A DNA stretch of 64,000 nt from Hippopus hippopus (GCA_946811185.2 OX328101.1:27636122-27700121), one strand, 5' to 3'. Shown: positions 11,476 to 22,700, counted from the first letter of the stretch. Notes: a model not told the origin generated them from the sequence alone. Program-made: numbers and translations.

Positions 11476-11799
11476 CGGCAAAGCTTGTCTCAATATCTGA
11501 ACCTACAACGCCCATAGATATCGCGACCTACCCTACGTGTACGGACTTTGATGTATGTCCCATGGGAAGATATAATACCAAGATTAGATTGCATGTCAGT
11601 GACGTCTGATCTTTATCAACTCTTTGAGATACATAAGTGATTTCTAAAGTTTTTGTTATCTCAGAACTATAAGAAGACCCCCAGCGATTTTCTTCTGATG
11701 TTTATTTATTTCTTTTTTACCTATTACAAAACGATATAGAGTTTTAAAGACCCTGATGAAACTGTCATTTGAATATATTAGGGAAGAGTAAAAAATGTT

Positions 11800-11950
11800 G
11801 CCATGATCCGTATTCATCAACCATTCTTTAGAAAAATCTTAGACTTGACCAGGCTCGGGAATTTTCTAATTTGAAAGTAATGCAACTTCTGATTGGCTAA
11901 GCCAAATGGTTTAGCTAATCAGAAGTTGCGTTACATAGAAAGGCAGAATA
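11800..11950. repeat. family G element
   Basis: CCGTATTCATCAACCATTCT start. The inner palindrome is GCAACTTCTGATTGGCTAAG / TTAGCTAATCAGAAGTTGCG. Relatives lie at 25.2-25.6 kb and 46.9 kb. Confidence 0.6.
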
Positions 11951-12540
11951 GGGCGAAAAATGAAAGCACGAAAGTTTCGTGAATGCAAGCCCGAGTTTCC
12001 TTTTCTAACACAGTCCCCCGTCATTAGAGCCACATTTAATTTGTCATCTGCAAATTCTTTCAATATAGACAAATCAAAGGTCTGCGTCAGAATTTAAATA
12101 GTAATATGGGGAGTGGCGAAGATTTTTTTTTTAATGCGATTTGATTCCTGGTCACCCCTTGAAATATTTAATGATGTTCTGACCATCAAGAAGAAGCTGA
12201 CCACCATTTTGTCAACTTCATCTACTAGTCGATGATTGCAGCATAATAATCCATAATTCATATTCCTAGGGTGCTAGACTCAAATTTAAGCCCGTTATGA
12301 TCAGAGTTGATTAAAGATCAGCCGGGGAAAACAACAAACTCGGCAAACAACCAAAGTTAGTTATTTGCAGAAAAAAACTTCAAAAGACCACTTGTCTTGC
12401 CCGCGGGGAGAGATTCATTGCAACAAAAATAACCCTCAATGTTAACATGTTGTGTATACGTATAAACATTGTTCATAATGTTTTATGAAACATTTTTTTT
12501 GTATTTTATACTGTATCGTATATTGCATGTTTATGACCCT
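11951..12540. other. no gene seen
   Basis: AT-rich sequence with no family member recognised. Confidence 0.4.
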
Positions 12541-12785
12541 TGGAATGTCAGAGTACCTTAACCTTTACCTTTTAAACCAAGAGTTTTAACACCTTGAGTT
12601 AAAATGCTTTTGAAAACTTTATGAAAAAGGTAGTAAATGCTGGTTACCAGCATTTACTACTTTTCCCACAAAGTTTTCAATCATTTGAAAGAGACAATCA
12701 ATCTTTTGAACCACACATAATATGTCAGCTGCTAATGCTCTTATTATGGACATTACTAAGACTTTGTTGTGTGGTAAAGGGTTTA
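12541..12785 (+). repeat. MITE-D copy
   Basis: TTAACCTTTACC-type end, central palindrome AGTAAATGCTGGTTACCAGC, closing GTGGTAAAGGGTTTA. Confidence 0.75.
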
Positions 12786-12790
12786 CATAT

Positions 12791-13051
12791 GGTCTGCAAC
12801 ACGTGAAATGGGGCATTTGGACATTTGCGTAAAGTGTCGTTTCGGATCAGCCTGCGCAGTCCGCGCAGGCTGATCCGAAAAGACACTTTCCGTTTTTATG
12901 TAATTTTCTGTTTTGCGCAAGTCTACTGTAGCACAAAATCTAATGTAGTCGTAAAGTGCCGTCTAGGATTAGCCTGCGCGGACTGCGCAGGCTGATCCGA
13001 GACGACACTTTACGCAAATGTCCCAATGTCCCTTTTCGCGTGTTGCAAGCC
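12791..13051 (+). repeat. MITE-B copy 2
   Basis: Intact double palindrome; ends in GTGTTGCAAGCC. Confidence 0.85.
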
Positions 13052-13535
13052 AATCATCGGACAGTGTCGATCCAAAAATATGCTGTACTTTTTATAAAGT
13101 TTAGTTTTTGATCTGCTTAATTCGAAACGCAGTCATAGTCTTATTGCGCATATTAGATGATTATCATTGGAACAAAAATCCGGCGAACAACTATTTTAAA
13201 CTATTTTCGTAAACAGTGTAAAATTAAAAAAGGAGAGATTTAACAAATGAATACGTGTTAAAACATTGGGGTAAAAGAAAATGTTGCCAGCTGTCGCCTT
13301 ACTGATTTGAATGATTAATTTTTGAAGTTTGAAAAGACAATGGAAATTACGAATATACATAGCATGCACTGAATGGATCAATATAATGTAATAAGTTACA
13401 TTGTCATAATATGTATTGTATTATTTACTCATGTGATATCATCATAAAATGTTATCTCATTTCTATACTATACGGCAAAATTTTAAACCTAACCAAATTC
13501 AAGGCCTTTTCTTGTTTGTTATTTTGAATGGTGCT
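13052..13535. other. no gene seen
   Basis: AT-rich; only a weak MITE-C trace near 13,058-13,090 (GGACAGTGTCGATCC). Confidence 0.4.
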
Positions 13536-13539
13536 ATAT

Positions 13540-13660
13540 GCTAACTAACATCAATCCTCGAAAAGAATTTTGTCTAGGGATTCGAACCAGCGACCACTTG
13601 GTTTCAAGCACTGTACGTTACCGACTGCTCTACCGGTGCTCAGCCAGAAGCCCATGATGG
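13540..13660 (-). repeat. SINE head fragment
   Basis: Minus-strand tRNA-like boxes: GGTAGAGCAGTCGGTAACGT and GGTTCGAATCCC. The ATCAATCCTCGAAAAGAAT block matches the SINE at 36.9 kb. Confidence 0.6.
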
Positions 13661-13699
13661 GTCTTGCCAGATTCAGTGATTAACTGTAGGACCAGTAGC

Positions 13700-13916
13700 C
13701 GTGGCCTGAAGAATCCAGATTCAAGCCTCACTGAAAGCACTTGGCTTTTCGTTGGAGTGTTTTGGTCAAGGCACTTTAGAGACCTAGCTTAGTACTGGTG
13801 AAACCCAAACATACATGCATATGTGAGCTGTCGCCGTGATATAACTGAAATAATGTTGAAAGCGGCGTAAGAAACAATCCAAGAATCCAAGAATCCATCC
13901 ATCCATCCATCCATCC

Positions 13917-13947
<31 letters not shown>
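13700..13947 (+). repeat. SINE tail with ATCC/ATCA microsatellite
   Basis: TAGTACTGGTGAAACCCAAA and GAGCTGTCGCCGTGATATAA are followed by GTTGAAAGCGGCGTAAG. The element ends in (ATCC)n and (ATCA)n, a typical SINE 3' simple tail. Confidence 0.7.
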
Positions 13948-13948
<1 letters not shown>

Positions 13949-13999
13949 CAGGTCAATTAGAGTGAATTCTGAATTCGCTCGACGTCATAAAAACCCATA

Positions 14000-14160
14000 T
14001 TGTTGGTACTCGTTTTATTCACCAAACAAAGCCGAGTTTTAACGAGCCTCGGGAACAAAACTTTGGAAAACATCGTGGGAAAAGGAGAAAATGCTTGCAC
14101 AATCATTTTCACCTTTTTTCACAATGTTTTCAAGAACATCATCTTTCAAGGTCTTAAAGC
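14000..14160 (+). repeat. MITE-D, decayed
   Basis: GGAAAACATCGTGGGAAAAG and the facing ACAATGTTTTCAAGAACATC arms remain. Confidence 0.55.
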
Positions 14161-14169
14161 ACAGGGTTG

Positions 14170-14420
14170 TTTGGTTGTTTGGAAAAAGGTTATTACAATG
14201 TACTTTTTTGTGATATCGTGGTTTGCCGTCCCTAAAGAAGAAGAAGGCTTTCGGAAACAAGGTGGAAAAAAGGAGAAGATGCTGGTAACCAGCTTTTTTT
14301 TTTTTCGTTTTCCAGCAATGTTTTCTACTCTTCCAAAAACACGTTTTTATTTTTGAGTCATTTTTTTTATTTTGTCATTTGCAGTGCTTTAAACTTAGAC
14401 AAATCTTAAACTTTGTTGGT
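14170..14420 (+). repeat. MITE-D, decayed
   Basis: GAAGGCTTTCGGAAACAAGG and GATGCTGGTAACCAGC core; the right half is poorly kept. Confidence 0.55.
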
Positions 14421-14429
14421 TGATTAACA

Positions 14430-14808
14430 CTTAAAGTCCCAGTAGAGGCCAAAATATTAAAGCAGGTGTCATAATATATTTAAATTTAAATAATACCATT
14501 TAAAAGTATGGAATATATTGTGGAGATGACAGTCTGTTATCGTGTGGTCAGGCCATGTGTTAGTCGCTGGCAGAAAATAAAAAAAAGAATTTTAAAATCA
14601 GGCAAAAAGTAAACAAAAGACACATCTACCGGGCAGGCTTTAACCTAGTTTTGAAATTAATTTCTCTGTCAGCGACTAACACTTGGACTGACCGCACATT
14701 GACAGATTATCATCTTCACAATAGTTTCCATACTTTTAAATGCTATGATGTAAATTTAAATGCATTTAAACGCCCGCTTTGTTTACTTTTGGGCTTTATT
14801 GTTACTTT
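14430..14808. repeat. MITE-E foldback copy 1
   Basis: A long imperfect inverted repeat. The left arm has CCATTTAAAAGTATGGAA, GATGACAGTCTGTTATCGTG and GTTAGTCGCTGGCAG. The right arm has the complements of each, ending at TTTACTTTTGGGCTTTA. The open frame in the right arm is not a gene; the same arm occurs at 38.2 kb. Confidence 0.8.
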
Positions 14809-15570
14809 AAAGCAATCGATTTCTCTTTTGCTCAGATTGTTTATTAAAAAAAATCTGCAGTTCATATTTATGCACGTAAAACGCATTTTTGTTTGTGCAA
14901 TCCCCTCATCACGCGGTTTTTGACAGGGTTTGACATTTTCAAGGAATGATATATGACTAGTATGTGTTCAATGTCACTCATGAGATTTGCTTTATAGTTC
15001 TGCTGTTTATTTCGTCCATTTGACTAATGAAATATGCATGGTGATATCTACACACGTTGACGCATTAACTCGTACATATGCAGACGAACTCTTTTGTCGT
15101 AGAGCAGACCGCTTTTGAAAACAATGTGACAAAAGGAGAAATTCCTCGTAACGAGCAATTTGTCCTTTTGATACATTTTTTTTTATATATGCATGGATTA
15201 GACATGAATTCCTGGCAATTTTTTTTTACTATAGTCTGACGTTTAAACTTGTTTTTCATGCGACCGAATTTAAGACATCTTTCTAGAAAGCATTTACTGA
15301 CGTTAGTTATTTGTGGTTAAATCGCCGAAATTTGTGTTTCAAAAGGAAAAGAAGACGCGTTGAAAAAGGCAAAAATCTAGGTTTCCAATATATTTTCTTC
15401 GCCCCGAAAATCTTTCAAAAGCCTTCCACCTCGAAGTCGAAAAATTACCGAATCGTTTGGAAAGGGTTTTTAAAGTCGTTCGTTGCAAACGAGGTAACTT
15501 TTTTTGTCGGCGTCTAACAGTAGATTTTTCACTGCCATCGAAGGTGATTTTGGCCATAACTAAATATCTA
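14809..15570. other. no gene; one weak MITE-D trace
   Basis: A MITE-D-like trace at about 15,100-15,190; otherwise nothing recognisable. Confidence 0.4.
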
Positions 15571-15574
15571 CTAG

Positions 15575-15650
15575 CTGACGGTGTCGATTAAAGTTCAGAC
15601 TGCACGTTCTGTGCAGTCTGATCTTGATCCACGCCGATTGCAAAAAAAAG
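15575..15650 (+). repeat. MITE-C hairpin core
   Basis: GACGGTGTCGATTAAAGTTC arm; GTGCAGTCTGATCTTGATCC partner. Confidence 0.6.
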
Positions 15651-15704
15651 CTATTTCAGTTGCATGTAAAGATGACCAAGTCATAGTTTAGTATATATCT
15701 ACAA

Positions 15705-15785
15705 GTAGTAGCAGGCAGTGCAGATTTAAGATCAGGCTGCACCTTCTGTGCAGTCTGATCTTGATATGCACCGTCTGCTATTCGT
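15705..15785 (+). repeat. MITE-C hairpin core
   Basis: GGCAGTGCAGATTTAAGATC / GATCTTGATATGCACCGTC arms. Confidence 0.6.
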
Positions 15786-16034
15786 GGGAAGTTGCAATAG
15801 GCAGTGACACAGTTAAAAGCCGCTGCTGCAAATTTGTTGCAGCAGGTAGCAAGCAAACTCAATAGATGTTGTTGTAATGTTTTGCCTTGCTTGGGTATTT
15901 TTTGCTGTATTAAGCCCATAGCCAGATATTTGTTTTGTATTTTACGCCGTTTTCACGGCGCCTTGCGGACCTATCTATGCAGTCCCGGTATTGCTTTTCT
16001 GAAATATTCTTTTTGAGCCGCCGGTTTCTTTCTC

Positions 16035-16037
<3 letters not shown>

Positions 16038-16092
<55 letters not shown>

Positions 16093-16175
16093 GTAGAGAG
16101 AGAAATAGCGAAGAGAGCGAGAGAGATGGATGGACGGATGGATGGAGAGACGGACGGACGAACGGACAGCCGGAC
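16038..16175. repeat. GA and GGAT/GGAC microsatellite
   Basis: A long (GA)n run is followed by GGATGGAC-type repeats. Confidence 0.9.
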
Positions 16176-16404
16176 AGACTCCAACAATAAACTGTAAAAA
16201 AAATTTGTTGCATAATCGTTTTCAAATAAATATATTTAAACTAATGAGAGAAAGATATAACATAGAACATAAAACATTATATAGATAGAGTGACAGACAA
16301 CGAGAGAGACAGCGCACCTAAACACCGACATACAGGTAGAGACAAAGTTTCCAAAACAAAGAGGTGCAATGAAACATGATTTTGTCAAGGAAGAGTTAGA
16401 TAAT

Positions 16405-16622
16405 ACTCCTTTTAAATCTTACCCAACTAAATAAAAGAAATGAAACTTTCAAGGCGATAGTATCAATCATATTGCTGTTGGAAAGGTATTTTTGGAGGAA
16501 AGTTATCTCCGTATCGGACAGTGTAGATCGAAGATCAGACTGCACGTTCTGTGCAGTCTGATCTTGGATCTACGCTGTCCGCAAAAGTCAGTGAGTCGTG
16601 CTTTGCAACCTAAAAGGTTAAA
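16405..16622 (+). repeat. MITE-C copy, well preserved
   Basis: CTTACCCAACTAAATAAAAG start, AACTTTCAAGGCGATAGTA block, the perfect hairpin around AGACTGCACGTTCTGTGCAG, and the end CAACCTAAAAGGTTAA. Confidence 0.8.
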
Positions 16623-16714
16623 TTATTTTTTCCTTTTATCTATTTAACTTGATACGCCAGACAGTTTTTGTCAAAGTGACGAGGTTTATTTTGACATGTG
16701 TTTTATGTATTCAT

Positions 16715-16820
16715 TCAACCCTTAAAACGATAGGACAGGCAGTATGTATATATTAAGAGCAGACTGCTCTAAATGTGCAATCTGATTTTCGATATATATA
16801 TATGTCCGATGAAATATTAT
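16715..16820 (+). repeat. MITE-C remnant
   Basis: Decayed arms around CTGCTCTAAATGTGCAATC. Confidence 0.45.
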
Positions 16821-16984
16821 AACGCAGTCGAGATTACCATTCTTTTTTATGGTTCGTAAATGTTTATTTCATTTAATTGAAAGTACACAGTCTGCCTTAA
16901 ACTGTTAGCAGCTAATCGAAATAAATGGAAATTTTAAACCGAAAGTGACATCATAGAATATAATATTGCGATTTCAGAAATGTT

Positions 16985-17095
16985 TTGTTTTCGGTAAAAT
17001 CTCACCGTCTCGAACAGGGTAGATCAAAGATATGACTGCACGTTCTGAGCACTCTGATCTTGGACCTACACTGTCCGTAAACTCATACTAGTCAT
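16985..17095 (+). repeat. MITE-C copy, partial
   Basis: CTCACCGTCTCGAACAGGGT start and the TCTTGGACCTACACTGTCCG arm. Confidence 0.55.
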
Positions 17096-17189
17096 ATAAT
17101 GCAGTGTATGTGTTATTTCTTTGCTGGTGAGGAAAAAGTATCCTTACTTGTGTTAATTTAGAAGCTCAAGCATAAGACCCTTTCAGTCC

Positions 17190-17275
17190 CGTAGAAGACA
17201 TAAATAACCTAAGCTGAAGGTTTCAACCAAGATCAGACATGCAGTCTGATCTTGAATCCTAATGAACAGGAACTA
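17190..17275 (+). repeat. MITE-C remnant
   Basis: A short CAAGATCAGACATGCAGTCT hairpin. Confidence 0.4.
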
Positions 17276-17384
17276 ATAAACAGCATTTAATGACGTATTC
17301 GGTAGTAATTTCTGCGCATCATTTTTGCGATTTCAAGGGAGACAATAACAGACAGTAACTCTTCTCAAAGAAGGTACTTGTATA

Positions 17385-17560
17385 TTGTTCGGACGAATAC
17401 CTTGAATTTCGGATACGGTATCTAACTTCTCTGAAATGGTAGAAAACAGTGGGAAAAGAAGAAATTGCTTGTTACAAGCAATGTCTCCTTTCCACAATGT
17501 TTTAATGAGTCTCAATACCTCATGATCGAAAAAATGAGTGATTGTGTGGGAAAGGGTTAA
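17385..17560 (-). repeat. MITE-D, partial
   Basis: AACAGTGGGAAAAGAAGAAA core, a TGCTTGTTACAAGCA palindrome and a GTGGGAAAGGGTTAA end. Confidence 0.6.
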
Positions 17561-17799
17561 CTGTATTATTATTATTATAAACAGTAGTGGTATAGTATAT
17601 CAGAGACAATAGATGGCATAGTTTCTGTATGCCTAGTAGTGTAAAACGGCTTTCTCTTTACAACTGATAGTGTGAAATGGAAAACCCAACTTGGCATTTT
17701 TTATGTGAGGTTTTTGACAGGTGGTTGTTACTTGGAGGTAATGTTAAAAACAGAAGAAGTTACAAACTGTTCAGTCATTTTATTTCATACAGTCCCCAA

Positions 17800-18085
17800 G
17801 CCGATATAGCTCAGTAGGTAGAGCGTAGGACTCGTGAACACAATGTTTCGGGTCACTACAGGTTGTGGGTTCGAATCCCCGGCTGGCCAACTAAAATTAC
17901 TAATAGTCTTTCGGATGAGACATTAAACCGAGGTCCCGTGTGACGGTGCTATACGCCGAGCACGTTAAAGAACCAGGCGAAGCTCTCAGTAGTTTCGTCC
18001 TGTATCCTTGCACTATCCCCCGTAACAACTAACCGTCTTCTGGGGTCGTCGCTCAGATGGGCAACCGGTAGCGACGATAAATAAA
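17800..18085 (+). repeat. tRNA-derived SINE, full copy
   Basis: Same family as the copy at 10 kb. The head has TAGCTCAGTAGGTAGAGC and GGTTCGAATCCC. The central domain has CTTTCGGATGAGACATTAAA and GAGGTCCCGTGTGACGG. The tail ends GCGACGATAAATAAAC. The anticodon-arm region carries an insertion relative to the 10-kb copy. Confidence 0.8.
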
Positions 18086-18429
18086 CGGAAATAACCAATT
18101 TCATACAGTATGACTGAACTCAAATATTTATTTATGCAAAAGTCCACCAGAAAAATTAATGCAGATGAAACTATTACATACCAATAAGTAGCCATGAAAC
18201 AAATGCAGAGTTAGTTACGCTCTGTTGTAGACTCCAAAATTCTGCCTTTCAACATAAATTCGGATCAGACCACAACAATATAGAGACTGAACCGGATGCA
18301 TGTTGAAAGTAAGTTAAACATATTGTATATGAATTTATCTAAAACCATAATAAGTAAAAATTTCAGTTCTAATGAATTTTGCAACATATTAAAATATTGG
18401 TACTTTTATCTAAATAAGATGTAAAGTTA

Positions 18430-18560
18430 CCCATAGTATAGAAAATATTGTGAAACGAGGTGAAATTCAATTGCCTGAATCAAGCAGTTCCATCTTTTCC
18501 CACAATGTTTTCAAAAAGCTGTTTTCCTCAATGTGTTTGAACAAGTTGTATGGGAAGAGG
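18430..18560 (+). repeat. MITE-D remnant
   Basis: GAAAATATTGTGAAACGAGG and CCCACAATGTTTTCAAAAAG arms. Confidence 0.5.
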
Positions 18561-18825
18561 TTGAAAGATGTTCATTTGAAATTCATCAAACTCCATGCCA
18601 AGAATTTTTTAATGTCTGTATTTGTTATCAGAAAACATGTCAATTTTCTCACTTTTTGTCAAGTTTATAGAAAATCCTATAAATGAGATTTGTTTAAAGA
18701 ATTATTCAATTGATATTTTTATTCTTAATGATTGAAAAGAAATAGTAAAATTATGTTTGCTGCAAAAATTAGAAAGAATTTGGTACAATTTATTTTCTTT
18801 ATAGAAAGTGTTGCCATTCTAAATT

Positions 18826-19342
18826 GCTTTGGCCTAAACGGTTACTATGGAAACGGCCATTTCACAAAAAATCTAACACGTCAACATATCTTTTTCTTCT
18901 CATTTTTGTACTTACCATTAAATTTTACTATATATACCAAAAAATTAGAAAATTCTATGAAAGGAATTTTTCAAAATTTTGAATTAATTGAAGACTACAT
19001 GTTGATTTTGCTTATATTTTGGCAAGTCAAGAAATAGGAAAAACAATTTTTTAAAAAGAAAATGAATTCAGATTATTATTTCATTCATACAGAATCAAGA
19101 AATAATATATTAAATATGGAAAATAATATTTGCATTGTATAATAAACTTTCTAGCACTGTATTACTGTCTTTTATGAAGATATAGTCATTTTGAGTGTTT
19201 TGATACAAACGGTTACCATAGAAACTGCCATTTTGCAGAAAATCCAACTCGTCAACATACCTTTTTCTTTTTATTTTTGAGTTTGCCATTGAATTTTACC
19301 CAACATATGAAAGAATTAAAAAATTCTATGAAAGGATTAAAT
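18826..19342. repeat. direct duplication with two X-box-like palindromes
   Basis: A block of about 147 bp at 18,826-18,972 recurs at 19,196-19,342, period 371 bp. Each copy carries an RFX X-box-like palindrome: GTTACTATGGAAAC at 18,841-18,854 and GTTACCATAGAAAC at 19,212-19,225. No gene is visible nearby. Regulatory meaning is unproven. Confidence 0.6.
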
Positions 19343-19560
19343 TTTCACAAAACTGTAGAAAACGTCTTTAAATACGATCAAAGAGCGTTTTACATTTGCT
19401 GTAGAATCATACTTTAAAACCACGAAAAATGCATAAAGGCGAAAATAATAACCCTTTACCCAGCAATCTCTCGCTTTAAGGACCCTGAGAAAGAAGGCTT
19501 TGAAAACATTGCGAGAAAAGAACAGAATACTGGTTACCGGTATTTCATCCATGTGCAACA
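19343..19560 (-). repeat. MITE-D, decayed
   Basis: CCTTTACCCAGCAATCTCTC and AGAAGGCTTTGAAAACATTG blocks with an ACTGGTTACCGGTATT centre. Confidence 0.55.
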
Positions 19561-19679
19561 AGTTTTACTATCCACATTAAGTCAAATTTAATTATTTTGG
19601 CTACTTTTAAATTAACTACAAATGCTTTGAATTTGGACGACGCTAAATTATGTAGTTTTGCAAACAGTTAACGCTATAC

Positions 19680-19885
19680 TAAACAATAGTTTTAATGACC
19701 CTGCGAAAGAAGGCATTTGAAAACATTCTTGGAAAAGGAGAAAATCCTTGAACAAGCATTTTCTCATTTTTCCACAAAGTTTTTCATTCTTTGAAAAGCC
19801 GAGTCCTTCATTTGTACTACCTGTCATATGTTATAAGCTTTGAATATGGACAAATCTAAATTCTTGTTGCGTGGTGAATCCTTAA
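19680..19885 (+). repeat. MITE-D copy
   Basis: CTTGGAAAAGGAGAAAATCC / AAGCATTTTCTCATTTTTCC arms, then AAATCTAAATTCTTGTTGCG. Confidence 0.65.
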
Positions 19886-19886
19886 C

Positions 19887-20105
19887 TTAACCCTTAACCT
19901 GGAAAATAACTTAAGAGAAACTTTCAACCCGATTGTAAAAACCTGAATTTTTGCTCTTTCAAAGTTATTTTTGGGTAAAAAAATCTCCTCATCGGACAGG
20001 GTAGATCCAAGATCAGACTGCACGTTATGTGCAGTCTGATCTTGATCTAAACTATCCGCAAAACGTCCTTGAGTCGCGCTTAGCAGCCTTTGGGCTAGCT
20101 TCAGA
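19887..20105 (+). repeat. MITE-C copy, near complete
   Basis: TTAACCCTTAACCTGGAAAA start and a full hairpin ending in CTATCCGCAAAACGTCCTTG. It abuts MITE-D. Confidence 0.75.
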
Positions 20106-20149
20106 TTGTTAAGAATACTAAGGGTGAACTTTTCTACTCTGGGTAAATA

Positions 20150-20235
20150 ACTTTAGCTGACAGTGTAGATAAAGATCAGACTGTGTTGAAAGTGCAATCT
20201 AAACTTAGATCTTAATTGCCCACGGCTTTATTTTT
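20150..20235 (+). repeat. MITE-C remnant
   Basis: GACAGTGTAGATAAAGATCA arm with a decayed partner. Confidence 0.45.
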
Positions 20236-20254
20236 ATCTTTCAACCAAACAACC

Positions 20255-20455
20255 TAGTGCTTTAACGTTACTTAGGGGTACGCTTTTTAAAACATCGTGA
20301 CAAAAGCAGAACATGATAGTTACCAGCGTATTTTCCTTTTTCCATGATATTTTCTTCCCTTTCATAGACAAACCAAACTCATTTAGCCACATTGGATTTG
20401 TCATCTGTAACTGCTTTGAATTTGGATAAGTTCATAATTTTGTTGTCCACTGAAG
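20255..20455 (+). repeat. MITE-D, decayed
   Basis: AACATCGTGACAAAAGCAGA and TTACCAGCGTATTTTCC; the right-hand CATCTGTAACTGCTTTGAAT block is kept. Confidence 0.6.
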
Positions 20456-20514
20456 AGTACATAGATCTATAGAACTACGACCAAAGAGAGTGTTCAGTTG
20501 TAGGAAAAAGTTCA

Positions 20515-20735
20515 TACCTGGCTGTGATAAAGTATAGGAATCGTCACTTGAAGTCCTTGGTTCGAATCTACTAGAAGCACTTTTTTTTCGCGAGGTTGTC
20601 CTTTGGTAATACATTTCAGAGCCCCGACCTAGTACTGGTGAAGCCCAGGACGTGCATTGGTTATGTGAGCTGTCCTCGTGATATGACAGAAATAATGTTG
20701 AAAGCGGGGTAAAACACCATCAAGTCAATTAATCA
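20515..20735 (+). repeat. tRNA-derived SINE
   Basis: B-box-like TTGGTTCGAATCTA, body GACCTAGTACTGGTGAAGCC, tail TGTTGAAAGCGGGGTAAAA. Same family as 5.0 and 13.8 kb. Confidence 0.65.
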
Positions 20736-20769
20736 TGTTTAAGATCATACAATAAAACAACAAAAAATA

Positions 20770-20985
20770 CTTTAACTCTTATCCTGCTAAATAAACGAAA
20801 TCAATTTTTTGAGCCGATAGTAAAAACCCAAAATATGCCATTTCAAGGGTCTTTTTTGAGGGACGATTTGTCCTTATCGTACAGTGTAGATCAAAGATCA
20901 GACTGAACGTTCTGTGCAGTCTGATCTTGATCTACATTGTGCGCTAAAGGTCAGCGAGTCGCGCTTAGCAGCCTAGGGGTTAAAG
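20770..20985 (+). repeat. MITE-C copy, full length
   Basis: From CTCTTATCCTGCTAAATAAA to GCAGCCTAGGGGTTAA. The right end shows the terminal motif clearly. Confidence 0.85.
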
Positions 20986-21047
20986 CGTAAGAACTGAAAC
21001 TTCCTGCCATAGAAAAATTTACAGGATGAAATAACATTATGCCTGCA

Positions 21048-21265
21048 TTACTTCACCCTTATCATCCTAAATAAATTAAATGAAACTTTCAAACTGATAG
21101 TGTAAACCCGAGTGATGCTATTTCAAAGCTATTTTTGGGAAAAAAATATGTCCTTATCGGACAGTGTAGATCCAAGATCAGACTGCACGTTCTGTGCAGT
21201 CTGATCTTGATCTACACTGTCCGCAAAAGGTCAGTGAGTCGCGCTTAGCAGCCTAAGGGTTAAAT
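21048..21265 (+). repeat. MITE-C copy, reference quality
   Basis: Starts CACCCTTATCATCCTAAATA and has AACTTTCAAACTGATAGTG. A perfect hairpin carries the arms CGGACAGTGTAGATCCAAGA and CTTGATCTACACTGTCCGCA. It ends AGCGCGACT-type (complement) at GCAGCCTAAGGGTTAA. The AAGGGTTAA end and TTAACCCTT starts of sister copies imply TTAA target sites, as in piggyBac-type elements. Non-coding. Confidence 0.85.
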
Positions 21266-21900
21266 ATGTTATATCCAAAATATATAAGTTATAAAGACAA
21301 GCTTTCAAGTTTATCCCCTCCCACCCCGTCCCCAAACAAAAACAAACTTAAACACGTTACCTTTTCAAGGTTTTAACTCCGTTTTGTAAAATATCCATTA
21401 CAGAATTTCCATTCAACGAACGTTCCTTGCACTGGAACACAAATTTGATAAATATTTACGGAAACAAAAGTCGTCTGCTTTATAGCGCGGAAAAACCCAA
21501 ACCGATAAAACAAAACACTCTTTTCAGATGTATTTATGGTTGTTATCAAAATAGATATGAAATAAACAGGGAAAGTGGCACAGCTCAAGTCAAAATCCGT
21601 CTCGATTCATGACAGTTTTGAAACATACTGAAAGTTGACGGTATAAATAGAACGTGACGCGTCGTGTGAAAGGAACACAGAAATGCACAGTGACAATTAC
21701 TGCAATATATTTATAGCTATTTCGTATGTATTTGTTACTTGTAATAACCGATATCGATATTCAACCTTTGGCTCTCATGCAGCCACAGGTTAGAGCGTTT
21801 TGACATTTAAAGAGAAGCAATTTAAAACAAGTGTCAAGGCTTACTAAAACTGTGCAGGCTGACTTGGGTCGATATTTTTTGAATATGCAGTACAGCCCTT
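21266..21900. other. no gene seen
   Basis: Short overlapping open frames on both strands around 21.4-21.6 kb have no recognisable content. Confidence 0.4.
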
Positions 21901-22140
21901 ATTAACCCCTTACCAATCCCCTTGCCACACAATCCCGAATTTTACCGACCCAGAAAAAGATGGCTTTTGAAAACTTTGTGAGAAAAGGAGAAAATGCTGG
22001 TGACCAGCATTTTCTCCTTTTCCCACAATGCTTTCTACCCTATCAAATACAGAAATCATCATTTTAGCAACAATTAAATTGTCGTCTGCAAATACTGTCA
22101 ATTTGGTAAAGTCCAAATTTTTGTCGTTTGGTAAAGAGTT
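21901..22140 (+). repeat. MITE-D copy, full length
   Basis: TTAACCCCTTACCAATCCCC start, AAAAGGAGAAAATGCTGGTG / CACCAGCATTTTCTCC-type palindrome, GTTTGGTAAAGAGTTAA end. Confidence 0.85.
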
Positions 22141-22201
22141 AACAGAGCATGGCTCGTTTTATTTCAGCCAATTAGAAATTATTTTTGTCAGAAATACATT
22201 T

Positions 22202-22430
22202 GAGCGGTGCTCTGTGAAAAAAGGGTTTAATGCATTTGCAAAAAGTGTCGACCGGGTCAGCCTGCACAATCCACACAGGCTTACCTGGGTTTTGTTTTTG
22301 GTATATTTTCTGCATGTTGGGTATTATATCTCTAAATTCAGCCTATTGTTTTATAGATCCATTATTATGTGATGACTTACCGGGTATATCAGAGAGATAC
22401 ATTAACACCCCTTTTAACGAAGCATGACTG
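22202..22430 (+). repeat. MITE-A copy 7
   Basis: GAGCGGTGCTCTGTGAAAAA start; the second palindrome arm is diverged. Confidence 0.75.
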
Positions 22431-22489
22431 TTTAATCCATTAAGAATAACTTTACTTAAGGATACCGTTTTCTAGAATAAGACCATTGA

Positions 22490-22700
22490 TTGATTGAATG
22501 ATGTTTACGCCGCTTTCTGCATTATATCAGTTAAATCACGACGAAAGCACACATATTCGTGTATGTGCTGCGCTTAGCCAGAGCTAGGCTAGGCTCTGAA
22601 GTGTTTTGCCCACGAAAAACCCAGCGCTTCCGATGTGGCTCGAACCCGGAACCTCCAGGTTACCAATCCTGCACTTTACCAGTACGCCACGCAGTACCAC
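22490..22700 (-). repeat. tRNA-derived SINE
   Basis: The minus-strand head has a B box GGTTCGAGCCACATCGG-like. The body is complementary to the TGTTGAAAGCGGCGTAA family tail, with (ATTG)n at its end. Confidence 0.6.

Noticed and set aside
14651..14923. 90-codon plus-strand frame, with a similar one at 38,158
   Set aside because: Both lie in the right arm of the MITE-E foldback.
18732..19037. 101-codon plus-strand frame
   Set aside because: AT-rich, Phe/Ile/Lys-dominated by composition, overlaps a diverged direct repeat whose second copy is not open.
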